Shown here: in pieces, positions 8,638-18,293 of the stretch
Numbering within the stretch: the stretch's first letter is position 1
How the letters are laid out: every line of letters starts with the position of its first letter
DNA from: GCA-002708315 sp964460905
Lineage (GTDB): Bacteria; Bacteroidota; Bacteroidia; Bacteroidales; F082
DNA length: 64,000 bases
Assembly: GCA_964460905.1 (NCBI GenBank)
Contig: CAYWRM010000005.1
Location: 83,677 to 147,676, forward strand
Direction: 5' to 3'
The notes under the pieces: model-generated
What the model saw: the letters and a program-made list of their open reading frames with translations, nothing else
What the model was told of the DNA's origin: nothing
The model's database searches: none
Made by a program: the position numbers and the translations under genes

Positions 8638-9738
8638 TTATAACTCTCTTATTAATCTCATAAAAAAAACATTTTCAAGAGGAATAAGGTTAACCGGGCC
8701 CGGGTTTGTTTGCCCGTTTGTTATCAGTTCAACATAATCATTTGCATCTAATTCGATTAAAAATGAGGAACTTATATGTGATACTTTATCATCTTCCATG
8801 TTGTATGAAAATGAATAGGAGCTTACATAAGGGATAACATCCATTCCATTTTTCAATAATCGCGCTCGTATGGTTTTGCGCATGATAGTTTTATTAATAA
8901 TGCTAAACATATAGTTAACCTCATAAATACCATTTGTTATAACTTGTATTTGTGATGAATTAGTTGAGGTTGAATGTACAAACGAAGAGTGATCCATGAA
9001 TTGATTTATGTTCCATGGAATTGCAACTGATGATGTAAACACATTTAGGTCGATTGAATCGTTGCTGGAAAGCTGAATAACATCTTTTGTTACATTATTG
9101 TAATAAAAACATACTATTGCTTTATAATCATTATCTTCAATAACATTACACCCACCTTCAAAGTTTAGCCTGTTTACATTTGCCGTTACTAAAGCATTAT
9201 TGTTTTCCACATCAATTGGAGGGGCGCTTTGCCAGGAAGCATTGCCAAAGTTATTAGAAACCAATATTTTACCTTCAGATGGAGATGTTGTAAGAGTAAT
9301 CCCGGTAACAATTAAATTGTTAATTGATGTAATATCTGAAAAGTTGTCAATAATTACCGGTGAGTTTTGAATAATTTTGCCCGTAATACCATCGAAACGC
9401 ATAATAGCATCATCAGTAGAAGAATCTGGTCCGGTTATTTCCATTCCTGTGGGAGATTTTAATAATGCCCATGATGATCCTGTCCAAAAATAAAATCCTT
9501 GAACCTGATTTGCACCATTGTTAAATACTAATAATCCGGTAGCTGGCGAAGAAACGGGAGAGGAGTTATTAAGATCAGTACTTAAAGTAACTCGTGGAAT
9601 TAATAAGCCTTTGTTTGTTGATGATAAATCAAGCTCAGCAGATTGGTCAGGGTTCATATTGAAAGCCCCTATCTGGCATATTGCAACATTACTGAGCAAT
9701 AATAACAAGTACGTTATTAATACCTTTGAATATTTCAT
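8638..9738 (-). CDS. Secreted adhesin-type protein with C1q/TNF-like C-terminus (paralog)
   Basis: The frame is open from 9837, but the ATG at 9738 starts a typical signal peptide (MKYSKVLITYLLLLL.. to AICQ), so that start is used (366 residues). It has the same N-terminal module as its neighbour (ELDLSSTNKGLLIPRVTLS, PATGLLVFNN, FYFWTGSSWALL) and the same jelly-roll tail (SQIQVITNGIYEVNYMFSI, VSHISSSFLIELDANDYVEL, FFMRLIREL). The linker (GPDSSTDDAIMRFDGITGKIIQNS) is also closely shared with the protein at 7471-8625, so the two come from a tandem duplication and have since diverged. They lie 12 nt apart in one operon. Confidence 0.75.
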   Translation of the reverse strand: MKYSKVLITYLLLLLSNVAICQIGAFNMNPDQSAELDLSSTNKGLLIPRVTLSTDLNNSSPVSSPATGLLVFNNGANQVQGFYFWTGSSWALLKSPTGMEITGPDSSTDDAIMRFDGITGKIIQNSPVIIDNFSDITSINNLIVTGITLTTSPSEGKILVSNNFGNASWQSAPPIDVENNNALVTANVNRLNFEGGCNVIEDNDYKAIVCFYYNNVTKDVIQLSSNDSIDLNVFTSSVAIPWNINQFMDHSSFVHSTSTNSSQIQVITNGIYEVNYMFSIINKTIMRKTIRARLLKNGMDVIPYVSSYSFSYNMEDDKVSHISSSFLIELDANDYVELITNGQTNPGPVNLIPLENVFFMRLIREL

Positions 9739-9916
9739 AATCTTGTTTTGTTGTTCTTTCAAATATTGACATATTTGAACTACAAATCCGCAAAAAAAGT
9801 CGTGAAGTGCTTGAATTTTCACGTGTAAAAAGTCCAATACTTACTTTCTGCGGCTGTAAATGTAGTACATTTTCTAAATAGTAACAATGCTATTAAAAAA
9901 TATATACTTACTTTTT

Positions 9917-10756
9917 TTAATAATATTCAATTTTTCTAATGGTAGTATAAGTATTGTTGTCAAGGTCTTGACCAAAAAAATTATCGTATAAATGTCTTGT
10001 TTCTATCCGTTTAACCCAATTACCATTTTGATCGAATTCGTAAGTAAATTTTGATAATAATGCTAATCTATTACTTTTAAAAAGCTTGCTTTCTTTTTTA
10101 TTACTTTTTGAATCATATTTGAGCTTACTACGCCATGACAAAGTACCGTTTTTATTGTAGTGTTTTATTTCAACCTTATTGTGCTTGTAATCGTATTTAT
10201 AATTTAGCATGAAAGATACGCTGCTATCAGGATTAAAATATTCCTCTTTCAAAACATATCCTTTAAAATCATTTTTATATGATATGAGTGTAAATAAGTT
10301 TTGGTAATATTTATCATATTCAACATCTATTGAAAACCTATCGTTGTCATATGTTTTTTGTAGTATCCGGTTGTATTTTGCTTCAGTAATAAACCCTTTA
10401 TCATCAGTTAAGTAGGAAATTGATAAATACAAACTATTGTTAGTATTATACTCATCACATCCTATTAATATACCATGTTCATTATAATTATAGATTGTAT
10501 GCGAAAATAATATTCCATCCTTAAACTCAGAAGTTATTTGCCGATTACCATCTGTATTATAGGTAGTTAGGTTGTCGAAAACAACAGTTTCTTTGCGCTT
10601 ATTTTCTGCTTTGCTAGATTCAGAATATATTATTTTTTTAATTGAACTTGCTTTTCCGATTATTCCTTTCTTTTCCAGATCGGTTATCTGAAAGTATGAA
10701 AAGGAAAAGCTCTGTAGTAATCCCAATAAAAAAATAAATGATAATGACCTCTTCAT
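9917..10756 (-). CDS. Exported YD/RHS-like repeat protein, function unknown
   Basis: A 279-residue protein with an N-terminal signal peptide (to about residue 20). The body consists of short repeats of the type YNEHGxLIGCDEYNTNN, YKYDYKHNKVEIKHYNKNGTL and FTYEFDQNGNWVKRIET, resembling the beta-hairpin YD repeats of RHS-type proteins and a common family of Bacteroidota hypothetical lipid- or surface-associated proteins. It has no toxin tail, cleavage site or catalytic domain. The gene ends 178 nt upstream of the C1q-like pair and begins 31 nt after the stop of the LptD-like gene, all on the minus strand. Function is unknown. Confidence 0.65.
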   Translation of the reverse strand: MKRSLSFIFLLGLLQSFSFSYFQITDLEKKGIIGKASSIKKIIYSESSKAENKRKETVVFDNLTTYNTDGNRQITSEFKDGILFSHTIYNYNEHGILIGCDEYNTNNSLYLSISYLTDDKGFITEAKYNRILQKTYDNDRFSIDVEYDKYYQNLFTLISYKNDFKGYVLKEEYFNPDSSVSFMLNYKYDYKHNKVEIKHYNKNGTLSWRSKLKYDSKSNKKESKLFKSNRLALLSKFTYEFDQNGNWVKRIETRHLYDNFFGQDLDNNTYTTIRKIEYY

Positions 10757-10787
10757 TTGCTTGTTATAAAATAAGGGTCTAAAGTTA

Positions 10788-13478
10788 CTAATAATCCCTA
10801 AAGTCTTTTTTCTTATTAAGTTTCATATCCTGAAGAATTGATGCTTTTACATTAATGGAAAAGTTCCAGCTTTTCCTTGGGCCAAGAGGCACCCAGCTAA
10901 AACGCATTTCCCAACAATGTAAATCGCGATATAAATTAACCGATGTATATGATAGTTTGTTTTGTGTAAAATCCCAACCCGAGTTAAAAGTAAATTTCCA
11001 TTTAGGGGTTATATTTACTTGACCTGATAACGATAGTGTTTGTACAATCGTTTCTTCAGGAACTTTCATGTAATTTATGTAATTAAGATTGTTGGTGTAA
11101 GTGAAATTATAATTAAAATTCAACGACCATGGAATACTCCAATCCACATAATCATCGGGGTTAGCTTCAATTTGATCCATTTCATTTTCAGTAGCATTTT
11201 CCGGTTTTTCTTTCTTATTAAAATCCTTATCTCCAAACTTAAATCCAAAGCTCAATCGCCATGAAGTATTATCAAGTCGGAGTAACCTTCTATTTACATC
11301 CCATTCGTATTTATTTATTCGCTTACCGGCCGAGTCAGCAGCGTATGGATCCCAAATAGAGCCGTATTGAATATTAAAATTATTCCATAAAGTTGTTCTC
11401 CCCGACATGGTGATTACTGACATATTTAATGAATCTTTAGAAAGATCATAATTCCCCGAAATGTTAAAACTCTCAACTAGCTTAATTTTTTTTAGCCCTG
11501 TAATTGTATCTTTCTTAGAGGGCACTTTTATTTCTAAATTATTTCCCAGCGAAAAGCCAACTCTTCCTGATTTCTGACCAGGAGGGGCTCCATATAAGCT
11601 TCCTTCGAAGTGTGAATATTGAATTTCATCACCACTTCCATCAACATAAGTATCGTAATATCCAGTTTTACTATCCCCAAAATCAGGAGTATAAGTAAAA
11701 CTAACACTTGGTGTTAAAACATGCCTAATAGCTCTAATTGGCCCTTTTTTAAAGCCAACCATGCCAAATAGCTTTGTTGAAAGTGAAGTTGAAAAATTGT
11801 AGTCCAAGGCATTTCTAAAACCATTTATTGTATCAATTTCAACTCCTGGCAATAATGTGTCACCATCGATAAAAGTTGTATCATTTTCCCAATACTTATT
11901 TATACTCCTACTATACATTCTATCAGTAATATTTATTGAATTGCTTAAAGTAAAATATTTTAGTACCTTTAATGGTAAGCTGATGGGGATTTTGTGTATG
12001 GCACCTGTCTGCATATTTTCTTCAATTGTAACCTTATCAAACAGCACGGAGTCGGCTGTGGTAATAGTGTTTTTCGAGTTCATGGTGTAAGAAACGCTCA
12101 AATCATCATAAAACTGCTTTTTTTCACTAAGCCCCTTTAATGGATAAAACCTATTTACAGTAAAGGTCATTTCGGGCAGACTAACATTTACAATATGGGT
12201 TTGAGTATTTTGACGATGACTGGCGTTAAGAGTGAGGAAATATTTACTATTCCAATCTCTCTGATATGCAACACTCGACTGAAATTCGTTTGACAAATAA
12301 TCTTCAATTGCTACTTCATTATACTTAACATAATTACCACTTACTATGTTAACATCTGCAGTAAAAGTACTATTTGGACGAGCTTTGGGGTCTTGTCTGT
12401 GAGTCCACCTAACATTAAAATCAGTACTTTTTTGGTAATCGGGAGCATCTTTTGTTCCAACAACATTTACAGCATAGCCCAAATTAATGTTGCCGCTAAA
12501 TTTATAGCGTTTTTTATATTGGAAACTGGGTTTAACAGCCCAGCCTCCACGGGAGTATATATCACCTAAAATTTCAAAATCCATATATTCATTAATAGCC
12601 CAATAATATCCTCCGTTTTCCAGATAAAATCCTCTATTAGTATATTCACCATATGTTGGAATTACGATACCTGATGTTTGTCCCGATTTATTTGGAAAAA
12701 AGCCAAAAGGAAGAGCCAGAGGAGTTGGCATTCCTTCGATTTCCATATAAGCTGGCCCGGTTACAATTTTTGAATCGGGTATTACACGAGATTTTTTAAA
12801 TTTAAAACCAAAATGTGGGTTCTCCTCAAGGTTACATGTTGTATAGGTGCCATGTAGTATGTTGATTGTATTGTCAGAGAGTTTCTTAACTATTTGCCCA
12901 TGCAAAAATCCACTACCATCTTCAGTAATTACACTTGTTATCATACCTTTTTTTGAGTCAAAATTATAGGTCATGGTTTTTGACTTAAAGGTTTGATCGC
13001 CTTGTGTAAATTCGGGTGTCCCTTTTACTTTTCCGGTTGAATCTTCAATACCTGAAGCAAAAACCGTATTTGTAATTAAGTCAACTTCGATATAATCAGC
13101 TTTAAGTGTTATATCTTCATAATTAACAACAGCTTCTCCAAACAGAAAAATCTTTCTATGTGCAATATCTTGAACAATGGAATCTCTAGCATACCTTTCT
13201 ACCTTAGCATCAATTTTTGTGCGACCTGCATTTTCATCAATTACTGTGTCACCTGTAATACTTGTTGCAATAATAGTGTCGCCAATTATTGTATCATTAT
13301 AAATTAAAGTATCGCCAGTTATTATTGCTAAGGAATCAAAATTGATTTGAGTTAAAGAGTCAGGAATAATTTTATAATCTGTTTTTGCAGAAACGACTTG
13401 AATACCAGCCAGAATAAAGCAAATAAGCAACAACCATTGTCTTAATAAAAATTTACTGAAAGAATTAGTAGTTAACAA
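10788..13478 (-). CDS. lptD: LptD-like outer-membrane LPS-assembly protein
   Basis: An 896-residue protein with a signal peptide ending near VVSAK. An OstA/LptA-like domain (about 95-240; for example KIFLFGEAVVNYEDITLKADYIEVDLITN and FASGIEDSTGKVKGTP) is followed by a long C-terminal beta-barrel with many aromatic-ended amphipathic strands to the C-terminus. This is the Bacteroidota form of LptD, which inserts lipopolysaccharide into the outer membrane. No ATG exists in frame before the signal peptide, so a TTG at 13478 is the apparent start. The conserved disulfide pattern of Proteobacterial LptD is not obvious. A matching -7 box lies 45 nt upstream. LptC is encoded at 15008, so part of the transport chain is nearby. 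Confidence 0.85.
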   Translation of the reverse strand: MLTTNSFSKFLLRQWLLLICFILAGIQVVSAKTDYKIIPDSLTQINFDSLAIITGDTLIYNDTIIGDTIIATSITGDTVIDENAGRTKIDAKVERYARDSIVQDIAHRKIFLFGEAVVNYEDITLKADYIEVDLITNTVFASGIEDSTGKVKGTPEFTQGDQTFKSKTMTYNFDSKKGMITSVITEDGSGFLHGQIVKKLSDNTINILHGTYTTCNLEENPHFGFKFKKSRVIPDSKIVTGPAYMEIEGMPTPLALPFGFFPNKSGQTSGIVIPTYGEYTNRGFYLENGGYYWAINEYMDFEILGDIYSRGGWAVKPSFQYKKRYKFSGNINLGYAVNVVGTKDAPDYQKSTDFNVRWTHRQDPKARPNSTFTADVNIVSGNYVKYNEVAIEDYLSNEFQSSVAYQRDWNSKYFLTLNASHRQNTQTHIVNVSLPEMTFTVNRFYPLKGLSEKKQFYDDLSVSYTMNSKNTITTADSVLFDKVTIEENMQTGAIHKIPISLPLKVLKYFTLSNSINITDRMYSRSINKYWENDTTFIDGDTLLPGVEIDTINGFRNALDYNFSTSLSTKLFGMVGFKKGPIRAIRHVLTPSVSFTYTPDFGDSKTGYYDTYVDGSGDEIQYSHFEGSLYGAPPGQKSGRVGFSLGNNLEIKVPSKKDTITGLKKIKLVESFNISGNYDLSKDSLNMSVITMSGRTTLWNNFNIQYGSIWDPYAADSAGKRINKYEWDVNRRLLRLDNTSWRLSFGFKFGDKDFNKKEKPENATENEMDQIEANPDDYVDWSIPWSLNFNYNFTYTNNLNYINYMKVPEETIVQTLSLSGQVNITPKWKFTFNSGWDFTQNKLSYTSVNLYRDLHCWEMRFSWVPLGPRKSWNFSINVKASILQDMKLNKKKDFRDY

Positions 13479-13522
13479 AATTGCTTTTTTACTTTATGAT
13501 CAATAATCGATGTTATTCAATG

Positions 13523-13530
13523 CAAATATA
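13523..13530 (-). promoter_or_regulatory. Candidate -7 box for the lptD-like gene
   Basis: The minus-strand reading is TATATTTG (TAnnTTTG consensus), with the predicted start of transcription about 40 nt before the TTG start codon. The -33 box is not convincing. Confidence 0.38.
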
Positions 13531-13632
13531 ATTCCAAAAACAAGAAGCTTAACAGCAAGATTATAATTTGATTAATATAATGCTTAACGTGTTTGAGTTC
13601 AATATATTGCAGTAGAATCACTGAATTAGCAT

Positions 13633-14901
13633 CTATTCAATAATTTCCATTTTGACCTCATCAAGGCGGTTACCACTTGCTTTGTGAATTGTAAATTGAT
13701 ATGGTTTAACTACAATTTTTTGATTAATTCCGGGAATGCTTTTATGATTATAAAGAATAAACCCTGCTAGTGTTTCATAATTATCAAGAACAGGTAATTG
13801 AAATTTATATTTTTCGTTGAGGTAGTCGATTTCAAGGCGTGCCGAAAAAATGTATGCATTATCAGATATCTGTTTTTCAGTATCATTATCTTTGTCGTGT
13901 TCATCTTCAATTTCACCAAATATTTCTTCAATAACATCTTCCATTGTAACGATGCCTGCAGTGCCACCAAATTCATCTAATACAATAGCAACACTTTTAT
14001 GATTTTCTATAAAGTATTTTAATAAATCTTTGGCTGTAGTTGTTTCAGGATAAGGATTAATTTTATGGATAATCTCTCTAATAGAACTGGGCTTTCTAAA
14101 TAAATCATATACATGTATATAGCCAACTATTTGGTCAATCGTACCTTCATAAATAAATATTTTTGAATGACCGGTTTCAACTAATAACTTGCTAAATTCA
14201 TTAATATCTTTATTAATTTCAAGTGCTTTAATTTCTGTACGAGGAACCATGCATTCACGCAATTTAACATGTTTAAACTCAATGGCATTTTGAATCATCT
14301 GTATTTCCTGATTAATTTCTTCCCTAGCTTCATTATCGGGGAGCGAATCTTTAACATATTCTTCAAGATCAATAGCACTAAATGAGTATGAATCGCTTGA
14401 TAGTTTAACTCTAAAAATACTTCTAAGGATAATCTCAGAAATACCAATATACATTAATATAAGAGGATAAAAGGCATAATAGAATATCCAAATTGGTAGA
14501 ACAAACGCTTTGAGGATTGCATTGGGATTTATTCTAAATAATACTTTTGGAATAAATTCAGCAACAACTAATATTAATAAAGTTGATACAATTGTTTGAA
14601 TTAAAAGAATTACATATTCAGATGATAATGAAGTAGGTAATAAGTTAGCTATTATAGGCTCTAATAAGTTTGCTGTGGCAATACCATATATTACTAAAGC
14701 TATATTGTTACCTAAAAGTAACGCTCCTATAAATCGTGATGGGTTATTGTAAAATGCAGAAAGAATTCGTGCAGGAATTATTTTGCGTTTTAAATCCAAC
14801 TCCTGCATTAGCCTGTTTGAACTAACAAAGGCAATTTCCATCCCTGAAAAGAAACCGGAAAGGAGTAAAGAAATTATTATAATTAACCCGCTGGCACTCA
14901 T
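13633..14901 (-). CDS. CNNM/CorC-family membrane protein (DUF21-CBS-CorC)
   Basis: A 422-residue protein: an N-terminal DUF21 membrane domain of about four helices (1-190, starting SASGLIIIISLLLSGFFSGMEIAFVSS), a pair of CBS domains (about 205-325, with MVPRTEIKAL and EFGGTAGIVTMEDVIEEIFGEI) and a C-terminal CorC/HlyC transporter-associated domain (about 335-420). The family is implicated in magnesium efflux and includes GldE of gliding Bacteroidota; without neighbouring gldD/mutY genes the GldE label is not supported. It is on the same strand as, and 107 nt downstream of, lptC, an order seen in many Bacteroidota. A TAnnTTTG-like -7 box at 14916-14923 could give it its own transcript. Confidence 0.9.
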   Translation of the reverse strand: MSASGLIIIISLLLSGFFSGMEIAFVSSNRLMQELDLKRKIIPARILSAFYNNPSRFIGALLLGNNIALVIYGIATANLLEPIIANLLPTSLSSEYVILLIQTIVSTLLILVVAEFIPKVLFRINPNAILKAFVLPIWIFYYAFYPLILMYIGISEIILRSIFRVKLSSDSYSFSAIDLEEYVKDSLPDNEAREEINQEIQMIQNAIEFKHVKLRECMVPRTEIKALEINKDINEFSKLLVETGHSKIFIYEGTIDQIVGYIHVYDLFRKPSSIREIIHKINPYPETTTAKDLLKYFIENHKSVAIVLDEFGGTAGIVTMEDVIEEIFGEIEDEHDKDNDTEKQISDNAYIFSARLEIDYLNEKYKFQLPVLDNYETLAGFILYNHKSIPGINQKIVVKPYQFTIHKASGNRLDEVKMEIIE

Positions 14902-15007
14902 GTTTTAAGAAAGCACAAAAATAGTTAAAAAAATACTTAATGTTTGGAACATTATGTGTGTCTGGAATTATGAAGCTTTTGCATTAGTTTTTTTTAAACT
15001 CCAGACA

Positions 15008-15568
15008 TTAATTAATAGTGTCATCTTCCACCTCAAATTCTCCTTTAACATTATAAATCTCATGCTCGCTAAATGCTTCATTGGCCCACATACTGTCACC
15101 AAAAATTGTTTTGTCGGGCATAATTAATTTCACAAAAGTATTTGATTTGATAATTCTTTTTCTTTGATTCCAGATAAGGTTTTCTGTAAATAGCTGCTCT
15201 TCAGTCTCAAAGTTTTTAATAACAACATCATTACTCGCGTTCATTAATTTTCGTTTCTCATATGAAATACCATAATTGGCTTTTATATTTGATGTTTCTT
15301 CTCCACTAATATCGAAAAAAGTAATTTCAAATCCATTAGGAAATTCTGTAAGTGGATCATCACCACCAAATCGTTTCATTAATGGGCTCACTAACTTTAC
15401 ACGCACATAACCAGAGTCGGATCTTTCGTAAACTATATCGTATGTTGTAACGGCTGCCAGAGTGTCTTCCTGGGTAATCTCTACTATTCTAGATATGGAG
15501 TTCTCACATGAAAAAAGCATCATTGCAGCTAATGCCATAATGATGCTTTTTATTAGATAAGAAAACAT
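15008..15568 (-). CDS. lptC: LptC-like LPS-export lipoprotein
   Basis: A 186-residue protein with an N-terminal membrane segment ending in a lipobox (MMLFSC, Cys21), so it is probably a lipoprotein. The mature region has the repeated OstA/LptC strand pattern, for example FPNGFEITFFD, ETSNIKANYGISYEKRKLMNASNDVVIKNFE and ENLIWNQRKRIIKSNTFVKLIMPDKTIFGDSMWANEAF, which is typical of Bacteroidota LptC. In the bridge model LptC passes lipopolysaccharide from the inner-membrane transporter to LptA. The gene lies 19 nt after the TPR-protein gene and before the CNNM gene in a conserved cluster with coaX. Confidence 0.88.
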   Translation of the reverse strand: MFSYLIKSIIMALAAMMLFSCENSISRIVEITQEDTLAAVTTYDIVYERSDSGYVRVKLVSPLMKRFGGDDPLTEFPNGFEITFFDISGEETSNIKANYGISYEKRKLMNASNDVVIKNFETEEQLFTENLIWNQRKRIIKSNTFVKLIMPDKTIFGDSMWANEAFSEHEIYNVKGEFEVEDDTIN

Positions 15569-15587
15569 AATATTTTTCTTTAGTATG

Positions 15588-16988
15588 CTATTTTGCAGGT
15601 CTTACTGTAGTGGTTTCATTAATCCAGCATTCAACTTTATAGCTATCTCCTTCATTTAAATTGTGGAAGAAAAGTAGCTCTGTTGGCGGAAAATATTTTT
15701 GATATGAACTAATTCTTTTAGCTATTAATGCTGAAAGATCAGGCTCTACAGAACGTGCTTTTTTATATTTATCAACTGCAGCCCAGTAAGCAACTTTTTT
15801 AGTTAGGTCATCATTTCCACAATCTCTAGCACTTGCTGCATACATGTCACCTATAATAATGTATGGTTTCCCTTCTGTTGGTTTCAGTTTAGCAGCGTTT
15901 AGTGCAATGGTTCTTGCTTTTTGAAATTGATTAAGCGATTGATAATTTTCTGCAAGGAAGATCGTTGCTTTATAAGCCTTGTCTATATTTTCCATTTTAA
16001 TGGCTTCTTTAAGATAAGGTATAGCTTTATTATATCTACCTTCTTTAAGCATCATTTTGCCAATTAAATAAGCTGATTCAGGAGAAGGGGAGAGGTCATA
16101 AAGGCTAACTGTGGTCTTAAAGTATAGTTCAGATTCATGACAATTCTTTTTATCAAGTAGCTTAGTTATTTTCTTTAACAGATCAATATCCTCAGGGTTT
16201 GCATCGTATTTTTTCTGATAAATCCGAACTAAATCTGTACAGTTTGCAAATGGCTCAAATGTATTTTCAATATTACCTTTTATGTTTAGCCATTCTTCAG
16301 TTGATTTTGTTTTTTGCAATTTTTCATACTTATTGATATTGGCATCAATATAATCACTAATCATATCATAAGCATCGACAACAGCTGCTGTATCAGAATC
16401 TCCTTTTTGTGCCATTTTGATAATGGTTCTGAAATAGTAAACATAAACAGGACCTTTTGCATTTCCATGGTCAATATCAATTGCTTTGCCAAGAATTTTA
16501 TTAGTTTCTAAATAATTTTTTGCAGGATCAAATTTATAATAATCAACACCTTTTCTGCCAAGTATAGCACCTTCCTGTATTTTATTTTTTGTTCTATGTT
16601 TATACGGGAAATATTTTATTCGCTGGTCATAAATCATCATTAATGTATCGATCAGTTTATCTTTAATAGCAGCATCTTTTTCTTTTTTTATTTTATAGCT
16701 CACCATTTTTACACCATCAACATAAATATTTTCTGTTGCTCTGGGGCAGTAAGCAAAAACTTTTCTCCATGATTTCATAGCATCAACAATGGAGCTGTTT
16801 TTATATTTACTTTGTTTCCACTGCTTGTAGAACTCTCTGTATAATGAAAGATTCATAACACAAGAAACACTGTCTTTTCCGTATTTTGACCCGTCATCCT
16901 GAGGTATGATCAAACCATTATTACCTGATGCAAATGACATCATACCGATTAGTATGCTCAATGTTATAATTAGTGCTTTTAACTTCAT
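15588..16988 (-). CDS. Exported TPR-repeat protein
   Basis: A 466-residue protein with a signal peptide (to about residue 22, MMSFASG) followed by an all-alpha body. Recognisable TPR units lie at about 285-400 (SAYLIGKMMLKEGRYNKAIPYLKEAIKM, KATIFLAENYQSLNQFQKARTIALNAAKL, GKPYIIIGDMYAASARDCG). The N-terminal ~250 residues are helical but not classic TPR. It sits between the barrel protein and lptC in the conserved coaX cluster of Bacteroidota, so an envelope-assembly role is plausible. The biochemical function is not known. Confidence 0.85.
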   Translation of the reverse strand: MKLKALIITLSILIGMMSFASGNNGLIIPQDDGSKYGKDSVSCVMNLSLYREFYKQWKQSKYKNSSIVDAMKSWRKVFAYCPRATENIYVDGVKMVSYKIKKEKDAAIKDKLIDTLMMIYDQRIKYFPYKHRTKNKIQEGAILGRKGVDYYKFDPAKNYLETNKILGKAIDIDHGNAKGPVYVYYFRTIIKMAQKGDSDTAAVVDAYDMISDYIDANINKYEKLQKTKSTEEWLNIKGNIENTFEPFANCTDLVRIYQKKYDANPEDIDLLKKITKLLDKKNCHESELYFKTTVSLYDLSPSPESAYLIGKMMLKEGRYNKAIPYLKEAIKMENIDKAYKATIFLAENYQSLNQFQKARTIALNAAKLKPTEGKPYIIIGDMYAASARDCGNDDLTKKVAYWAAVDKYKKARSVEPDLSALIAKRISSYQKYFPPTELLFFHNLNEGDSYKVECWINETTTVRPAK

Positions 16989-17009
16989 AGTGTTGCTCTT
17001 AATTAATTA

Positions 17010-18293
17010 TTATTGGTATTTGCGTTTGTGGAACCAATGTTCTTGTATTGATACTCCTAAGAATACATTTAAATAATTTTCCTGTATTAAATTGTTAACA
17101 GTTGTTCCTCTGCGCCCTATTTCAAATCCTAAGTCAATTCCAGTTTTCGACTTCTTCATAGGGAAACCAAAACCAAAACTTATGCCAAACTCGTTTATCT
17201 TAGTTCCGCCAAAATTCAAATAGGATTGATTATATTTTAATCCAGCCCTGTAAGTAATACGTTTAAATAGGGAAGAAATATTTGTATGGTCAGGTATAAA
17301 CTCCCCACCAACAGTTAATCGCCATGAGTTCGAAAGTGTATCTGCTACATCAAAAACACTAAACTCTTTCCAGTTTTGCCATTCAAAATCAGCTCCAACA
17401 AGCCACTTTCCGTATTTCTTAACAACCATGCCAATACCAAATCGTTGAGGAACAACAATTGTTCCAGCTTCATCAGGTATATATTCTATAGTATCTTTTA
17501 CATCTTCTACTTCACCATTAAATCCACCATTCAGTGTTTTTGACAAATAACTTCGATCTGAATTAAGGTTAAACTTATTTGCATAAGTTAATCCTATGGT
17601 AGCTTGTGTTTTACTGTTGATATTTATATCGTATTGAAGTCCATAATCAAAAATGAAATCTCCACCTGTAATTGTATTCTCCACCTTGGTTCCAAAAATA
17701 AAGACAGAATCGGGATAATATATCATACTCGACCTTGATGATTTCCCAAAAAGATAAGTAATATCAATGCCTGCTCTTAAATTATTTGTAATGTTAAATC
17801 CATTTCCCCAAAATATCTGGTTCAATCCTCCATCTCCGGTAAATGAGTGAGCTACATCACTAAAATTTTCAACCTCCACAACAACTTCTACATTATAGCC
17901 TATTTTACTGTATGGCATCACACCAAATCCTGATCTCCACCAACGTGTAATTGGAAAACCAACAAAGATATAACTTAGCGTGGCATCATAACCTGATTCT
18001 GATAACTGTGTGGTTTTCAGGTGTGTAATATTACCATTAACCCCTATCTCAAATAAAAATGATGACGAGTCTAAGGACCCGTATGAAGCTGGATTAGCAG
18101 GGTTAAGAGTAGTGGCATCATGCATTCCGAGGGATAATCCTCCCATGCTCATAGCTGCAGTGTTAAGGTTTTTTCCGGATAGCTGACCAAGACCATAACG
18201 TGAATATGGTGAATTTATTCCTGTTTGTGCACTAACATTTAGGCTCAAAACAGTAGTAATAAACAACAATATATATTTTTTACTTACTTTCAT
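17010..18293 (-). CDS. Outer-membrane beta-barrel protein (FadL/OmpP1-like)
   Basis: The frame is open from a TTG at 18302, but the ATG at 18293 begins a good signal peptide (MKVSKKYILLFITTVLSLNVSAQ), so it is preferred (427 residues). The mature protein opens with INSPYSRYGLGQLSGKNLNTAAMSMGGLSLGMHDATTLNPANPASYGSL, the small-residue-rich start seen in FadL/OmpP1 and PorV-type barrels of Bacteroidota, and continues with many amphipathic strands to the end. The start overlaps the 3' end of coaX by 14 nt, indicating translational coupling. The substrate is unknown. Confidence 0.82.
   Translation of the reverse strand: MKVSKKYILLFITTVLSLNVSAQTGINSPYSRYGLGQLSGKNLNTAAMSMGGLSLGMHDATTLNPANPASYGSLDSSSFLFEIGVNGNITHLKTTQLSESGYDATLSYIFVGFPITRWWRSGFGVMPYSKIGYNVEVVVEVENFSDVAHSFTGDGGLNQIFWGNGFNITNNLRAGIDITYLFGKSSRSSMIYYPDSVFIFGTKVENTITGGDFIFDYGLQYDININSKTQATIGLTYANKFNLNSDRSYLSKTLNGGFNGEVEDVKDTIEYIPDEAGTIVVPQRFGIGMVVKKYGKWLVGADFEWQNWKEFSVFDVADTLSNSWRLTVGGEFIPDHTNISSLFKRITYRAGLKYNQSYLNFGGTKINEFGISFGFGFPMKKSKTGIDLGFEIGRRGTTVNNLIQENYLNVFLGVSIQEHWFHKRKYQ

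Noticed and set aside
13633..14901. GldE gliding protein
   Set aside because: The domain set fits, but none of the usual gld neighbours are present; only the family name is supported.
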